A DNA stretch of 64,000 nucleotides. Origin: Acidobacteriaceae bacterium (GTDB taxonomy: Bacteria > Acidobacteriota > Terriglobia > Terriglobales > Acidobacteriaceae). Shown piece after piece: positions 25,875-35,034 of this stretch. The position numbers were made by a program, and so were the translations under genes. Numbering within the stretch: the first letter of the stretch is position 1; each line of letters begins with the position of its first letter. Where the stretch lies: positions 1 to 64,000 of the forward strand of contig PLGG01000062.1 in NCBI GenBank assembly GCA_003138515.1. The letters are read 5' to 3'. The notes beneath the pieces are model-generated. The model made no database searches. It saw only the letters and a program-made list of their open reading frames with translations, and was not told the DNA's origin.

Positions 25875-26408
25875 ATGAGCATCCTGCTAGTGACCGGAAT
25901 CGAAGGCGCCCGCAACTGCGCCGCCGTGGTGGGCGCGCAACTGGGAATGGAAGTTGAAGTGGCCGAAGGCCGACGCGACGCGCTGGCCGCGCTGCGCAAA
26001 CGCGAGTTTCTGGCCCTGGTGATCGACGAGACGCTGGCCGAGTGCGACCCGGCCGCCGCCGACCGCATCTGCGAGCAGGCCGGCCTGGCCATTCCTCTCC
26101 AGATCAACTTTGCCCTCTCGGGAGCGGGCCGCCTCATCCGCGAGGTTCGCTCCGCGCTCCATCGCCGCGAGCGCGAGCAGGCCGTGGCCCGGCGCGCCGC
26201 CGCGGCAGCCATCGAGGCCGAGCTCAAGTCTACGGTCGCGGGCCTGCTTCTTCACTCGCAGCTCGCCCTCAGCGGCAGCGAAATCCCGGCGCCAGTGGCC
26301 GACCGGCTGCGCGTGGTCGCCGATCTGGCCGGTAGCCTGCGCCAGCAGCTTAGCATTCCGCTTGACGCCCGCGCCGCTGGTGCCGCCCGCGCAGGAGCTG
26401 CCGGCTAA
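25875..26408 (+). CDS. Pseudo-receiver/DHp-like protein of the kinase-NtrC cluster
   Basis: 177 residues from ATG 25875 with AAGGAG upstream. Residues 1-95 follow the CheY beta-alpha alternation (MSILLVTG, VEVAEGRRDALAALRKREF, LALVIDETLA) but the acidic pair after strand 1 is missing. The second half has two Ala/Leu/Arg helices reminiscent of a histidine-kinase dimerisation hairpin, with H127-type His in LLLHSQLALSG but no catalytic domain. Located 46 bp after the NtrC gene in the same direction, it is likely a third component of that signalling route. No family name recognised. Confidence 0.65.
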   Translation: MSILLVTGIEGARNCAAVVGAQLGMEVEVAEGRRDALAALRKREFLALVIDETLAECDPAAADRICEQAGLAIPLQINFALSGAGRLIREVRSALHRREREQAVARRAAAAAIEAELKSTVAGLLLHSQLALSGSEIPAPVADRLRVVADLAGSLRQQLSIPLDARAAGAARAGAAG

Positions 26409-26861
26409 GGCTTGCCGCTGCGGCGAAGTCAGCGCCGCGTGGTTGCTGGCGAGTCGCGCTGGCGTGCCGTTGAATCCGGCGCGAATTGAGCTTGACCCAG
26501 CGCGAGTCCGCCCGCAACAAAGGCTCGAGCGCATTCGCGGCGTTCGTTCGAGTACCGAAACCGCCGCCGTGCCACGGTTCCCAAACTTGTTGCAAGCCTC
26601 AGACCTTTTTGTACGCGCATTTGAAACTTTGCTTCTCTTTACGATGAAACGGCCGGTAACCGCCAGCCGCTTCATCGTGCTTTTCTTGTCCGCCGCTTAC
26701 CGAACCCAATCCACCCATTCTCGTTTGCATCTGGCTCCTTCGTCTCCGGGCGAAACATCTACCGTTTTTGAGACGCATGCGGCATCGAATACCCTAGAGT
26801 CTGTCCTTCACTTTCGCGTCGGGAAAGTGAACAACGTATCCAGACTGTGCAGGGAGCATCC
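26409..26861. other. Intergenic, no gene seen
   Basis: 453 bp upstream of the fumarase gene. Open frames on both strands lack starts with Shine-Dalgarno and have Arg/Ser-rich composition, so I regard them as noise. The fumarase promoter should be in the last 100 bp. Confidence 0.4.
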
Positions 26862-28388
26862 ATGACCGTCATCCGCCAGGAAGATTTCATCGCGAGCGTT
26901 GCAGCCGCGTTGCAGTACATCAGCTACTACCATCCGGTGGATTACATCCGCTCGCTCGCGCAGGCCTACGAGCGCGAGCAGTCGCCCGCCGCGCGCGACG
27001 CCATAGCGCAGATCCTCATCAACAGCCGCATGTGCGCCGAGGGCCATCGCCCCGTCTGCCAGGACACGGGCATCGTGAACGCCTTCGTCAAGCTGGGCAT
27101 GGACGTGCGTTTTGAGCCGGGGCCCGGCGAGGAGCCTCTCGATTTGCAGGAAATGATCGACGCCGGCGTCCGCCGCGCCTACCTCGATCCCGACAACAAG
27201 CTCCGCGCCAGCCTCCAGGCCGATCCCGCCGGCAAGCGCATCAACACCAAGGACAACACGCCGGCCGCGGTCTTTGTCGAAGTCGTGCGCGGCGCTACGG
27301 TCGAGGTCACCGTTGCCGCCAAGGGCGGAGGCTCTGAAGCAAAATCCAAGTTCGTCATGCTCAATCCCAACGATTCGGTCGTCGACTGGGTTTTGAAGAC
27401 TTTGCCAAAGATGGGCGCTGGCTGGTGCCCGCCGGGAATTCTCGGCATCGGCATCGGCGGCACGGCGGAGAAAGCAATGCTCCTGGCCAAGCAATCGCTC
27501 ATGGATCCCATCGACATTCAGGAGCTCATCGCCCGCGGCCCCAAGACTACCGCCGAAAAACTTCGCGTCGAGCTCTACGACAAAGTCAATCGCCTCGGCA
27601 TCGGCGCGCAGGGACTCGGCGGCCTGACCACCGTGCTCGACGTAAAGGTGGTCGACACGCCCGCGCATGCGGCCAATCTGCCCGTCGCGATGATCCCCAA
27701 CTGCGCCGCCACGCGCCACGCGCACATCGTGCTCGACGGTTCCGGCCCCGTCTATCTCGATCCGCCCCCGCTTGACGCATGGCCGAAGCTGACTTATGAC
27801 GTCTCCGGAGCGAAACGAGTCAATCTCGACACCGTCACGCGCGAGGATGCCGCTACATGGAAGCCCGGCGAAGTGCTCCTGCTCACCGGCAAGCTGCTGA
27901 CCGGCCGCGACGCCGCGCACAAGCGCATGAGCGACATGCTCAACCGCGGCGAAAAGCTGCCCGTCGATCTCCGCGGCCGCTTCATCTACTACGTCGGTCC
28001 CGTCGATCCGGTGCGCGAAGAGGTTGTCGGCCCCGCCGGTCCCACCACGGCCACGCGCATGGATAAGTACACGCGCCAGATGCTGTCTGAAACGGGGCTG
28101 CTGGGCATGGTGGGCAAGGCCGAGCGCGGACCGGAGGCCATCGCGGCCATCCGCGAGTTCGGTGCGGTCTATCTGATGGCCGTCGGCGGCGCAGCGTATC
28201 TCGTCTCCAAGGCCATTCGCGGCTCGCGCCTGATGGCCTTTGAAGACCTCGGCATGGAAGCGATTTTCGAATTTGACGTGAAAGACATGCCCGTCACAGT
28301 TGCCGTCGATTCGAAAGGTACGAGCGTGCACATCACAGGCCCCGCCGAATGGCAGCAGCGGATAGCCGGCATTCCGATCCTGCAATAG
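26862..28388 (+). CDS. Fumarate hydratase, class I (4Fe-4S)
   Basis: 508 residues from ATG 26862, preceded by AGGGAG. Single-chain class I fumarase: the N-terminal alpha domain has PVCQDTGIV with the first cluster Cys and NTKDNTPAAVF, GAGWCPPGILGIGIGG with a second, and IPNCAATRHAHIVLDGSG with the third; the C-terminal beta domain starts near 330 and contains the swivelling substrate site ATRMDKYT and GKAERGPEA. It interconverts fumarate and malate in the TCA cycle and is oxygen sensitive because of the labile cluster. No class II fumC is seen in the window. Confidence 0.94.
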   Translation: MTVIRQEDFIASVAAALQYISYYHPVDYIRSLAQAYEREQSPAARDAIAQILINSRMCAEGHRPVCQDTGIVNAFVKLGMDVRFEPGPGEEPLDLQEMIDAGVRRAYLDPDNKLRASLQADPAGKRINTKDNTPAAVFVEVVRGATVEVTVAAKGGGSEAKSKFVMLNPNDSVVDWVLKTLPKMGAGWCPPGILGIGIGGTAEKAMLLAKQSLMDPIDIQELIARGPKTTAEKLRVELYDKVNRLGIGAQGLGGLTTVLDVKVVDTPAHAANLPVAMIPNCAATRHAHIVLDGSGPVYLDPPPLDAWPKLTYDVSGAKRVNLDTVTREDAATWKPGEVLLLTGKLLTGRDAAHKRMSDMLNRGEKLPVDLRGRFIYYVGPVDPVREEVVGPAGPTTATRMDKYTRQMLSETGLLGMVGKAERGPEAIAAIREFGAVYLMAVGGAAYLVSKAIRGSRLMAFEDLGMEAIFEFDVKDMPVTVAVDSKGTSVHITGPAEWQQRIAGIPILQ

Positions 28389-28444
28389 GCTGCGCGGACC
28401 CTGGTCCGCGAGCATTCCTCTTCAAGATTGAAACGTCACGCACC

Positions 28445-29530
28445 ATGCTATGCAACGCCTCGCCACGAGTAAGCTGCTACGCTGCAAGAACTGTGAATCG
28501 ACTCATCCTTCTTGCGCTCTGTGCAGCGTTTTCTTTTGGCGGTGTCTACGCACAAACTCCGGGCTGGCAGCCTTCGCCTGGCCACACGCAAATTCCCATT
28601 TGGCCCGGCGCGGCGCCCGATCCGCAGCCTGTTAGTGGGCCGGAGACCGCAAAGACCGATGCCAGTGACCTGGTTGCCGCCAAGCCGTGGACTTATGTCG
28701 AGAACGTCACGACGCCGACGATGACGGTCTTCGCGCCGCAAGGAAAGAACACGGGTGCTGCGGTTGTCGTATTCCCTGGAGGCGGCTATCAGATTCTCGC
28801 CATCGACCTGGAAGGCACGGAGGTTTGCGACTGGCTTACGCCCCAAGGCATTACATGCGTCTTGCTCAAGTACCGCGTAACCGACGTTGGGCCCTATCCG
28901 AAATCAGGCCCCTATCCGGAGTCACCGATGGCGCTTGAAGACGCGCAGCGGGCGGTGCGGCTGGTGCGTTTTCATGCGGCGGAGTGGCATATCGATCTGC
29001 ACAAGATCGGAGTTCTCGGATTCTCGGCCGGCGGACACCTTTCGGTCGCGATGAGCGTCTACTTTGACAAGCGTCTGTATCCGGCGGTCGATGCGGCCGA
29101 CCAGGTCAGTTGCCGCCCCGATTTTGCCGTGGCTATTTACCCCGGCCACCTCTCCCGGACAGCGGCGGAGTATGATGCCGGGCTGGGCACGAAGAAGTTC
29201 GCGCTTCCTCAGCCGGATCCGCTATCGAAGGCCGACGAGAATCTCGGTTTGAATCCCGATATCCATGTCACCAACCAGACGCCGCCCACGTTTTTGCTCC
29301 AAGCCGAGGATGACCACGTCGACAGCGTGTACGACTCGCTGTCCTATTACATTGCGCTCAAGAAAGCTGGAGTTCCGGCGGAGATGCATTTGTACGCGCA
29401 GGGCAACCACGCGTTCGGACTGCGGCGCACGAAGCTTCCCATCACAGCATGGCCGCAATTGGTGGAGACGTGGCTGGGAACAATCGGCATGATTTCAGAG
29501 TTGCCGCCTGCCACCGCGGGTCCCAATTAG
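28445..29530 (+). CDS. Secreted alpha/beta-hydrolase esterase (BD-FAE/AXE-like)
   Basis: 361 residues from ATG 28445, or 345 from GTG 28493, which would start exactly at the signal peptide (NRLILLALCAAFSFGGVYAQ); neither has a good Shine-Dalgarno. Motifs: FPGGGYQ (oxyanion loop), GFSAGGHLS (nucleophile Ser), EDDHVDS (acid) and GNHAFGL (His). The order matches acetylxylan- or feruloyl-esterase-like enzymes acting on plant polysaccharide side chains, fitting a soil heterotroph. Exported. The stop TAG is the first three bases of a 9-bp repeat unit. Confidence 0.85.
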   Translation: MLCNASPRVSCYAARTVNRLILLALCAAFSFGGVYAQTPGWQPSPGHTQIPIWPGAAPDPQPVSGPETAKTDASDLVAAKPWTYVENVTTPTMTVFAPQGKNTGAAVVVFPGGGYQILAIDLEGTEVCDWLTPQGITCVLLKYRVTDVGPYPKSGPYPESPMALEDAQRAVRLVRFHAAEWHIDLHKIGVLGFSAGGHLSVAMSVYFDKRLYPAVDAADQVSCRPDFAVAIYPGHLSRTAAEYDAGLGTKKFALPQPDPLSKADENLGLNPDIHVTNQTPPTFLLQAEDDHVDSVYDSLSYYIALKKAGVPAEMHLYAQGNHAFGLRRTKLPITAWPQLVETWLGTIGMISELPPATAGPN

Positions 29531-29566
29531 CTCCGCTAACCTCGCTAACTCCGCTAGCTCTGCCGA
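29528..29566. repeat. 9-bp tandem repeat (TAGCTCCGC family)
   Basis: Units TAGCTCCGC, TAACCTCGC, TAACTCCGC, TAGCTCTGC in 9-bp steps. The first three bases form the stop of the esterase gene. Same family as the array at 51344. Confidence 0.85.
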
Positions 29567-29613
29567 CCTGAGAACTCGTTGACTCGCTGACCCGCTCCCG
29601 CGACCCAAGCCAG

Positions 29614-29641
29614 GAGCTAGAAGCTAGCGTCTAGAAGCTGC
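29614..29641. repeat. Heptamer array (AAGCTAG family)
   Basis: Units GAGCTAG, AAGCTAG, CGTCTAG, AAGCTGC, five bases from the stop of the isomerase-like gene. Same word as the array at 21774. Confidence 0.75.
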
Positions 29642-29645
29642 TTCT

Positions 29646-30539
29646 TCACGCGTGCGTCAAATACCCCATTCCGTCCAGCACACCGCGCATGAACGCGAAG
29701 CTCTCGATCACGCCGGGCATGGGATCGTCGGGGTGAATCTCGTATTCGAGATCGATGAATCCCTGGTACTCGATCTTAATCAGCGCCTCGAACATCTCGC
29801 GGAAGGGCAGGATGCCCTGGCCCACGGAAACCTGGCTTTCTTTGCTCGAAAAACTTGTCAGGTCCTTCACGTGCATGTTGTAGAGGCGCGGACCCGCGGC
29901 GTGAATCGCTTCAACCAGGTTCGCTCCCGCGCGCGCGGCATGGCCCACGTCGATGCAGCAGCCGATACGCGGGTCCATGTTCTTGATTGCCTTCAGCACA
30001 TCGAACGGCGAAGGGAAGAGCTTGTCCTCGGGTCCATGATTGTGGATTGCGAGGCGGATGTCGTATTCCTTCACAAACGGCTCGATGAGCGGAAGCGTGT
30101 CCGGTGTCGGGTCCCCGGCCACGATCACCTTAATACCGGCCCTCTTGCAGTACTCAAATTTGGCCCGAATCTGGGCGTCGGAATCGTTCCTGAAATAAAT
30201 AGCGCCCGCGGCGTGGAGCTTGATGCCCGCGGCCGCATAGTCGGCCAGCGCCTGTGCCTCCAGCGCGGGGTCCATCGGCAGATGGTCCTTCACGTCTTTG
30301 ACGTTCAGGGCGGCGAGATTCAACTGCTTCATGAAGCCGATCAGTTCGGCGCGTGTGAAGTTGCGGAATGTGTAGCTGGCCAGGCCGAGGCTAAGCGGGG
30401 AAAACTTTCCCGAGGCCGGAATCGCCTCTGCGCTTGCTTGCGCAACGCCCATCAACGCGGGAACGACGCCTGTCGCGACAAAGCCGGCCGTAGCCGCACC
30501 CGACTGCACAAATTGACGGCGGGAAAAACTGTTTTTCAT
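29646..30539 (-). CDS. Sugar phosphate isomerase/epimerase-like protein, Tat exported
   Basis: 297 residues. The N-terminus has a twin-arginine signal (SRRQFVQSG then a hydrophobic stretch to about residue 35), so it is probably folded before export. The rest is a xylose-isomerase-like TIM barrel: LSLGLASYTFRNFTR, IHNHGPEDKLFPSPFD, GCCIDVGHAARAG and FIDLEYEIHPDD carry the His, Asp and Glu metal ligands. Substrate unknown; paralogues act on ketoses or inositols. Confidence 0.88.
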   Translation of the reverse strand: MKNSFSRRQFVQSGAATAGFVATGVVPALMGVAQASAEAIPASGKFSPLSLGLASYTFRNFTRAELIGFMKQLNLAALNVKDVKDHLPMDPALEAQALADYAAAGIKLHAAGAIYFRNDSDAQIRAKFEYCKRAGIKVIVAGDPTPDTLPLIEPFVKEYDIRLAIHNHGPEDKLFPSPFDVLKAIKNMDPRIGCCIDVGHAARAGANLVEAIHAAGPRLYNMHVKDLTSFSSKESQVSVGQGILPFREMFEALIKIEYQGFIDLEYEIHPDDPMPGVIESFAFMRGVLDGMGYLTHA

Positions 30540-30616
30540 GATTTCGACTCACGATCGATGTTCGGTCGTTGCAAATTCCCCAAGCCGCTCTAGCGTCAGT
30601 TCAGGCCCGAGACCGA

Positions 30617-30658
30617 CCAGCGACAACTCGCAACTGACAACTGTGAACTGTCAACTGC
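30617..30658. repeat. Heptamer array (CAACTGN)
   Basis: Units CCAGCGA, CAACTCG, CAACTGA, CAACTGT, GAACTGT, CAACTGC, immediately before the outer-membrane protein stop codon. Confidence 0.85.
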
Positions 30659-30660
30659 TC

Positions 30661-31440
30661 TTACTGCTTTCCCCACCGATACACCAGTCCGCCCGTGAAC
30701 CCCCGGCTCGCCTGAATCGTCGATCCAAAACCGGTAAAGAAATATTCAGGCGCCAGTTTCAATGCAAGGTTCGGGGACACGTTGAGCTCCCCGATCACGC
30801 TCACGCTGGCGGCAAAGGTGTCGGCGGTTGGATAGAGGCCGAGATCGGCGGGCGGAATGCCGTTCGTGTCGCCTGAGAAATTGCCGTGCGCCCAGCCGCC
30901 CAATGCGCGACCAGCAATGGAAAACTTTGGCTGCAGGTAGAAGCGATACACAGGACCGCCGATCACGTCGTACTGGCTGATGGCCGGTCGCGTGAACTTG
31001 CCCTGGCTGTACGTGTTCACCCCCACGAAGGCTGTTCCGTAGTAGCCGCGGCCGTCGAGCGTAAAGCCCAGCCGCTCGTTCGAGAATCTTGTCAGGCCCG
31101 TCTCCCACGCGTAGTAGGTGAGCCGCTGCAAGGATGGCCCCGGCTGGAAGCGCAGGTAGCCCATGTCCATGTACGATTCCCACTTGTGGTCGTAGGCGTC
31201 GTGGATGGCCGTGGAGCGGCGCTGCGCGCGCCGCTGGCGAATGCGCTCCTGCACGCTGATCTGGCCCTGGGTCTGGCCGGCGGTCTGCCCGGCGTCGCCG
31301 GAAGGCTGATTCTGCGCCAGAGTTTGGTTCCGATCCGGTGTCGAGTTAGATGAGGAACTGCTCGAGCTTTGCGCCTGAACGGCGGGCATCGCCGGCAAAC
31401 TGAGCGCCAGCAAGATTGCAAGACGGCGGAATGAGACCAT
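30661..31440 (-). CDS. Predicted outer-membrane beta-barrel protein
   Basis: 259 residues from ATG 31440, with GGAGGAAA twelve bases upstream. Signal peptide 1-23 (ending AVQAQ), then a Ser/Gln/Asn-rich linker with a Ser run, an Arg-rich helix (ERIRQRRAQRR) and about eight amphipathic strands rich in Tyr, Gly and Phe, ending in LVYRWGKQ. This suggests a small OmpW/OmpA-sized barrel. No family recognised. Confidence 0.7.
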   Translation of the reverse strand: MVSFRRLAILLALSLPAMPAVQAQSSSSSSSNSTPDRNQTLAQNQPSGDAGQTAGQTQGQISVQERIRQRRAQRRSTAIHDAYDHKWESYMDMGYLRFQPGPSLQRLTYYAWETGLTRFSNERLGFTLDGRGYYGTAFVGVNTYSQGKFTRPAISQYDVIGGPVYRFYLQPKFSIAGRALGGWAHGNFSGDTNGIPPADLGLYPTADTFAASVSVIGELNVSPNLALKLAPEYFFTGFGSTIQASRGFTGGLVYRWGKQ

Positions 31441-31926
31441 CGGGTTCGGATTTCCTCCAAGGGATTGCGGAAGCTCGCGCGCTGACCGGCACAAATCTGG
31501 ATTAGGAACGTCCACCGCGGCGGATGCGCTGTCCATGTTTCGTGCCCTGACTCGTGTTTTGTTTCGTGCTTTCCGGGCGGCGTCGATGCGGTGCTTCCCC
31601 CATCTGGTATTAAATCACCTCGGGCCGAGCCCAGCCCTCCAACTCGCCCGGAACCCGCCCCCGAAATGCGCTCTGACTCTCGCCGCGAAACTTGTCAGCT
31701 TTCGCGAGTTTAGACGCATTCCGGAGCCAACCGGCACTGGCTGCACGGCCCGGCGCGTTGCACCAGCCGGATGTCACAAAGAATTGTGCCCTTGGTGGGC
31801 CCGGCTATGACATGGTGCGCCGGTCTCCATGCCAGGGTGGCAGACCGGCTGTCGCGCGGGTGTCCTCGCCCGTTCCCGTTTCAGGAGGCTGCTCTGCGAT
31901 GATAGCCATGGGAGACGCGAAGAGCG
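31441..31926. other. Intergenic region with a REP-like element
   Basis: 486 bp between two divergent genes. It contains the palindromic element at 31815-31866; the remainder has no gene. A short frame from 31535 lacks any start signal. Confidence 0.5.
31815..31866. repeat. REP-like palindromic element, copy 1
   Basis: GCCGGTCT at 31819-31826 pairs with AGACCGGC at 31842-31849, followed by CTGTCGCGCGGGTGTCC. The spacer inside the first palindrome is longer than in the other two copies (34918, 62974), so this copy is diverged. Confidence 0.65.
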
Positions 31927-32499
31927 ATGGGACGTATTTTGTTCGGAGTCATCCTTTGTTTGGTCGTGGTGCCGGCAGCGGTGCTGTCGTGGTTTCGTTT
32001 TGGGCACCCGCCAGTAGCCGTGGCCGACACTCCGTTTCCCATGGAGAAGCAGATCGTCGAGATTCCGCTCAATGCGCGCATCAATCGCGAGATGCCCGCG
32101 GCCGCTCCCATCCAGGCTGACGAGAACAATCTTGTTGCCGGCGCCGCTATTTACCACGACCATTGCGCCACCTGCCACGGTTTCTATGGCAAACCCTCGA
32201 GTTTTGCCGCGCACATGTACCCCGACGCTCCCCAGCTTTGGCAGCAGCACGCGAACAGCAACGTGGTGGGCGTCAGCGACGACCCGCCCGGCGTAACTTA
32301 CTGGAAGGTGTCCAATGGTATTCGTCTCACGGGAATGCCGTCCTTCAACAACGTGCTGACAGACACGGAGATTTGGCAGGTGACCCTGCTGCTCGCCAAT
32401 GCCGATAAGCCGCTGCCTCCCGCGGCAGTTTCAGTCGTTCGCGGCGAGCAACAGCCTGAGGCAACACCAATTGCTCCTGCTACGCCCGCGGGCCATTAA
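31927..32499 (+). CDS. c-type cytochrome, class I, membrane anchored
   Basis: 190 residues with an uncleaved or cleaved hydrophobic leader (3-24). One haem attachment site, CATCH, lies in YHDHCATCHGFYGKP, and the distal Met is in RLTGMPSF. The C-terminal tail is Pro/Ala-rich. A periplasmic single-haem electron carrier, possibly an alcohol or sugar dehydrogenase partner. No oxidoreductase gene is adjacent. Confidence 0.9.
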   Translation: MGRILFGVILCLVVVPAAVLSWFRFGHPPVAVADTPFPMEKQIVEIPLNARINREMPAAAPIQADENNLVAGAAIYHDHCATCHGFYGKPSSFAAHMYPDAPQLWQQHANSNVVGVSDDPPGVTYWKVSNGIRLTGMPSFNNVLTDTEIWQVTLLLANADKPLPPAAVSVVRGEQQPEATPIAPATPAGH

Positions 32500-32506
32500 C
32501 GCATCC

Positions 32507-32537
32507 ACGACCAACGATTCACGACTCACGAACTACG
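32507..32537. repeat. Heptamer array (ACGANTC)
   Basis: Units ACGACCA, ACGATTC, ACGACTC, ACGAACT, ACG, eight bases after the cytochrome stop. Confidence 0.75.
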
Positions 32538-32544
32538 GCCTCTT

Positions 32545-32679
32545 ATGAGCTTGTCTGATCTCATTCGCAAGGGTTTTGGGTATGTGCTCCTGAGCATGGG
32601 CGTGTCTCGGCCCGCGCCCAGGCCCAAACCTGAATCAAAACCTGAGCCCAAATCCGACAGCGGCGGCCAGAGCAAGTGA
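32545..32679 (+). CDS. Possible small basic protein
   Basis: 44 residues: a short amphipathic N-terminus (LSDLIRKGFGYVLLSMG) followed by a Pro/Lys/Ser tail. There is no clear Shine-Dalgarno. It sits between the cytochrome and the ABC exporter genes in the same direction. It may be a real membrane-associated small protein or chance; no family recognised. Confidence 0.3.
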   Translation: MSLSDLIRKGFGYVLLSMGVSRPAPRPKPESKPEPKSDSGGQSK

Positions 32680-32760
32680 CTCGCGCCGCCGTGCCGCTCC
32701 TCGCTCCCGCGCGGCCCGTGTCCCCGTACAATAAAGAAGGAAGCACACACCACCCAGCCG

Positions 32761-34902
32761 ATGGCGGATAAAGAAGACAATCAAAACCAGCAGAACGGAT
32801 CCCAAAGCCGATCCCAGTCCGGCCCCCAAAACGGACCCCAGAACGGATCTGTCCAGCCGAAGCGCAAGACTGACGATGAAGTCGTCGGCAAAGTCTACGA
32901 CGCGGAGCTGATGCGCCGCCTCGGTCGTTTCGTGCGTCCCTATTGGCTGCAGGCCGGTATCGCTTCGCTCTCCGTCTCCCTCAAGTCGCTGTGCGACGTC
33001 GCGGGCCCGATCCTCGTGATGGTGGCCGTCGATCGCTACCTCGCTCCAGAAGCCAGCGATCAAGATCCCTCCAACGCCGTCGCTCACTGGGTCGCCATCA
33101 AGAGCCCTCTCGCGCACGTTCTTCCGTCCGGTGCGGTGCAAGGCGTGACCCGGCTTGCCGCCATTTACCTTGCCATGCTGGTCTCGGCATACCTTCTCCA
33201 GTTCATTCAGGTTTACCTGATGCAGTGGATTGGACAGAAAATCATGTTCGATCTGCGCCGCGACATCTTTCGCCACATGCAGCGCATGGACGTTGGATTC
33301 TTCGATGTTCACCCCGTCGGGCGTCTCGTCACGCGCCTCACCTCCGACGTGGACGCCATCAACGACATGTTCACTGAAGGCGTGCTGGCCATCGTCAATG
33401 ACGCTTTCATGCTCGCCATCATGGCCATCGTCATGCTCGCCATCAGTTGGTGGCTGGCGCTGCTCGCCTTCGCTGTTTTGCCCCTCATTCTCATCGTCAC
33501 GCGCATCTTCCGTGACCACGTGCGCGAAAGCTACCGTCGCGTCCGCACCGCTATTACGCGCATCAACAGCTTCACCCAGGAACACATCTCGGGCATGGCC
33601 GTGGTGCAGCTCTTCAACCGCGAGGAGCGCGCCTACAAGGACTTTGAAGACGTAAACCGGCTGCACATGATCGCCTTCAAAGACACCATCCTCGCCTACG
33701 CGCTCTATTACCCCGCGGTCGACTTTCTCTCGTCTGTGGCCATCGCGCTCGTCGTCTGGCGCGGCGGTTTCGGAGTCCTTCATCTGCCACCCACGGTCAC
33801 CATCGGCGTGCTCATCATGTTCACGCAGTTTTCACTGCGTTTCTGGCGGCCCATTCAGGATTTGAGCGACAAATACAACATCCTTCAGGCGGCGATGGCG
33901 GCCTGCGAGCGCATCTTCAAGCTGATGGATTCGAAGCCGGAGATCGTGAGCCCCGCGCATCCGATTTCCGGCGACGGATCAAATCGAATTGAGTTCGACC
34001 ACGTCTGGTTCACTTATCAGAAACTAACTGACGAACAAAAGGCAGCGGTGGCCGCGGCTGCTTTGAAAGGGCACGACTTGAGTGGCGCCAATCGAGCCGC
34101 AAATTCAGATGGGGCATTAGCCCCTGAGCCTGACGCCGCCGCCCTCGCCGCAATCGACGGCATCGAGTGGATTTTGAAGGACGTCTCCTTCACCATCGAG
34201 CTAGGCCAGACTGTCGCTATCGTCGGCCACACCGGCGCGGGCAAAACCACGCTCACCAGCCTGATGATGCGCTTCTACGAGGTCACCGCGGGCCGCATTT
34301 TATTGGACGGCGTCGACCTGCGCGACCACGATCTCACTGAATTGCGCCGCCACTTCGCCGTCGTCCTTCAGGATCCATTCCTCTTCTCCGGCACCATCGG
34401 CGAAAACATTCGGCTCGGAAACGAGCAGATCGACGACCAGACCATGCGCCGTGCCGCGCGCGACGTCAACGTGCTGGATTTTGTCGACAGCCTGCCGCAC
34501 GGCTTCGACGAGCCCGTCCGCGAGCGCGGCAACTCGCTCTCCACCGGCCAAAAGCAGCTCATCAACTTCGCCCGAGCGCTGGCCTACAATCCGCACATTC
34601 TCATTCTCGACGAAGCCACCTCCAGCGTCGACACCGACACCGAGCTGCGCATCCGCGGCGCGCTTGAGCGATTGGTCGAGGGCCGGACCAGCGTGCTCAT
34701 CGCGCATCGCCTGTCGACAGTTCAAAGGGCCGAAACCATCCTCGTCATGCACAAAGGGCAGTTGCGCGAGATGGGCTCGCACCAGGAACTGCTTGCGCAA
34801 CGCGGCCTCTACTGGAAGCTCTACCAGTTGCAATACAAGGATCAGGAGAACGGCGTCCTCGCGCCGCCGCCGACCGAGCCATCTCCCGCGCAGGCAGTCT
34901 AG
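32761..34902 (+). CDS. ABC exporter, fused TM and ATPase (MsbA/MdlB-like)
   Basis: 713 residues: an Asn/Gln/Ser-rich N-terminal tail (1-35), six TM helices (about 60-370) with an exporter-type coupling helix FDLRRDIFRHMQRMDVGFFDVHPVGRLV region, then the ATPase with Walker A VGHTGAGKTT, Q-loop VVLQDPFLFSGTI, signature LSTGQKQL (Thr in place of the first Gly of LSGGQ), Walker B ILILDEATSSVD and H-loop IAHRLST. A roughly 45-residue Ala-rich insert lies between the A-loop Tyr (FTYQKL) and Walker A. A homodimeric lipid or drug exporter is likely. Confidence 0.92.
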   Translation: MADKEDNQNQQNGSQSRSQSGPQNGPQNGSVQPKRKTDDEVVGKVYDAELMRRLGRFVRPYWLQAGIASLSVSLKSLCDVAGPILVMVAVDRYLAPEASDQDPSNAVAHWVAIKSPLAHVLPSGAVQGVTRLAAIYLAMLVSAYLLQFIQVYLMQWIGQKIMFDLRRDIFRHMQRMDVGFFDVHPVGRLVTRLTSDVDAINDMFTEGVLAIVNDAFMLAIMAIVMLAISWWLALLAFAVLPLILIVTRIFRDHVRESYRRVRTAITRINSFTQEHISGMAVVQLFNREERAYKDFEDVNRLHMIAFKDTILAYALYYPAVDFLSSVAIALVVWRGGFGVLHLPPTVTIGVLIMFTQFSLRFWRPIQDLSDKYNILQAAMAACERIFKLMDSKPEIVSPAHPISGDGSNRIEFDHVWFTYQKLTDEQKAAVAAAALKGHDLSGANRAANSDGALAPEPDAAALAAIDGIEWILKDVSFTIELGQTVAIVGHTGAGKTTLTSLMMRFYEVTAGRILLDGVDLRDHDLTELRRHFAVVLQDPFLFSGTIGENIRLGNEQIDDQTMRRAARDVNVLDFVDSLPHGFDEPVRERGNSLSTGQKQLINFARALAYNPHILILDEATSSVDTDTELRIRGALERLVEGRTSVLIAHRLSTVQRAETILVMHKGQLREMGSHQELLAQRGLYWKLYQLQYKDQENGVLAPPPTEPSPAQAV

Positions 34903-34917
34903 CCCATGAACAAGTGA

Positions 34918-34967
34918 GTAGCGCCGGTCTCCAGACCGGCTGTCGTGCGGGTCTCCAGACCCGCACT
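34918..34967. repeat. REP-like palindromic element, copy 2
   Basis: Two adjacent perfect palindromes: GCCGGTCT-cc-AGACCGGC (34923-34940) and GCGGGTCT-cc-AGACCCGC (34947-34964), joined by TGTCGT. Lies just after the ABC exporter stop; may also act as a transcript 3' hairpin. Confidence 0.85.
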
Positions 34968-34979
34968 CAATAACCCGCG

Positions 34980-35034
34980 ATGTCATCCTGAGCGAGTCGC
35001 CGTGGCGACGAGTCGAAGGACCTGCGGTTGCTTT
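34980..35034. repeat. Dispersed-repeat-like sequence (GTCATCCTGAGCG motif)
   Basis: The stretch starting TGTCATCCTGAGCGAGTCG and ending AGTCGAAGGACCTGCGG has the look of a dispersed bacterial intergenic repeat that I recall from Acidobacteriota; there is one copy in this window. It contains a CGCCGTGGCG central inverted repeat. Confidence 0.45.

Noticed and set aside
26409..26861. Possible small genes upstream of fumarase on either strand
   Set aside because: Frames lack start signals and resemble no family; the region is more simply a promoter and leader region.
26808..28415. A 535-codon open frame antisense to the fumarase gene
   Set aside because: It mirrors the fumarase codons in a GC-rich gene, is rich in His, Arg, Asp and Gly in a way typical of antisense frames, and has no Shine-Dalgarno or domain.
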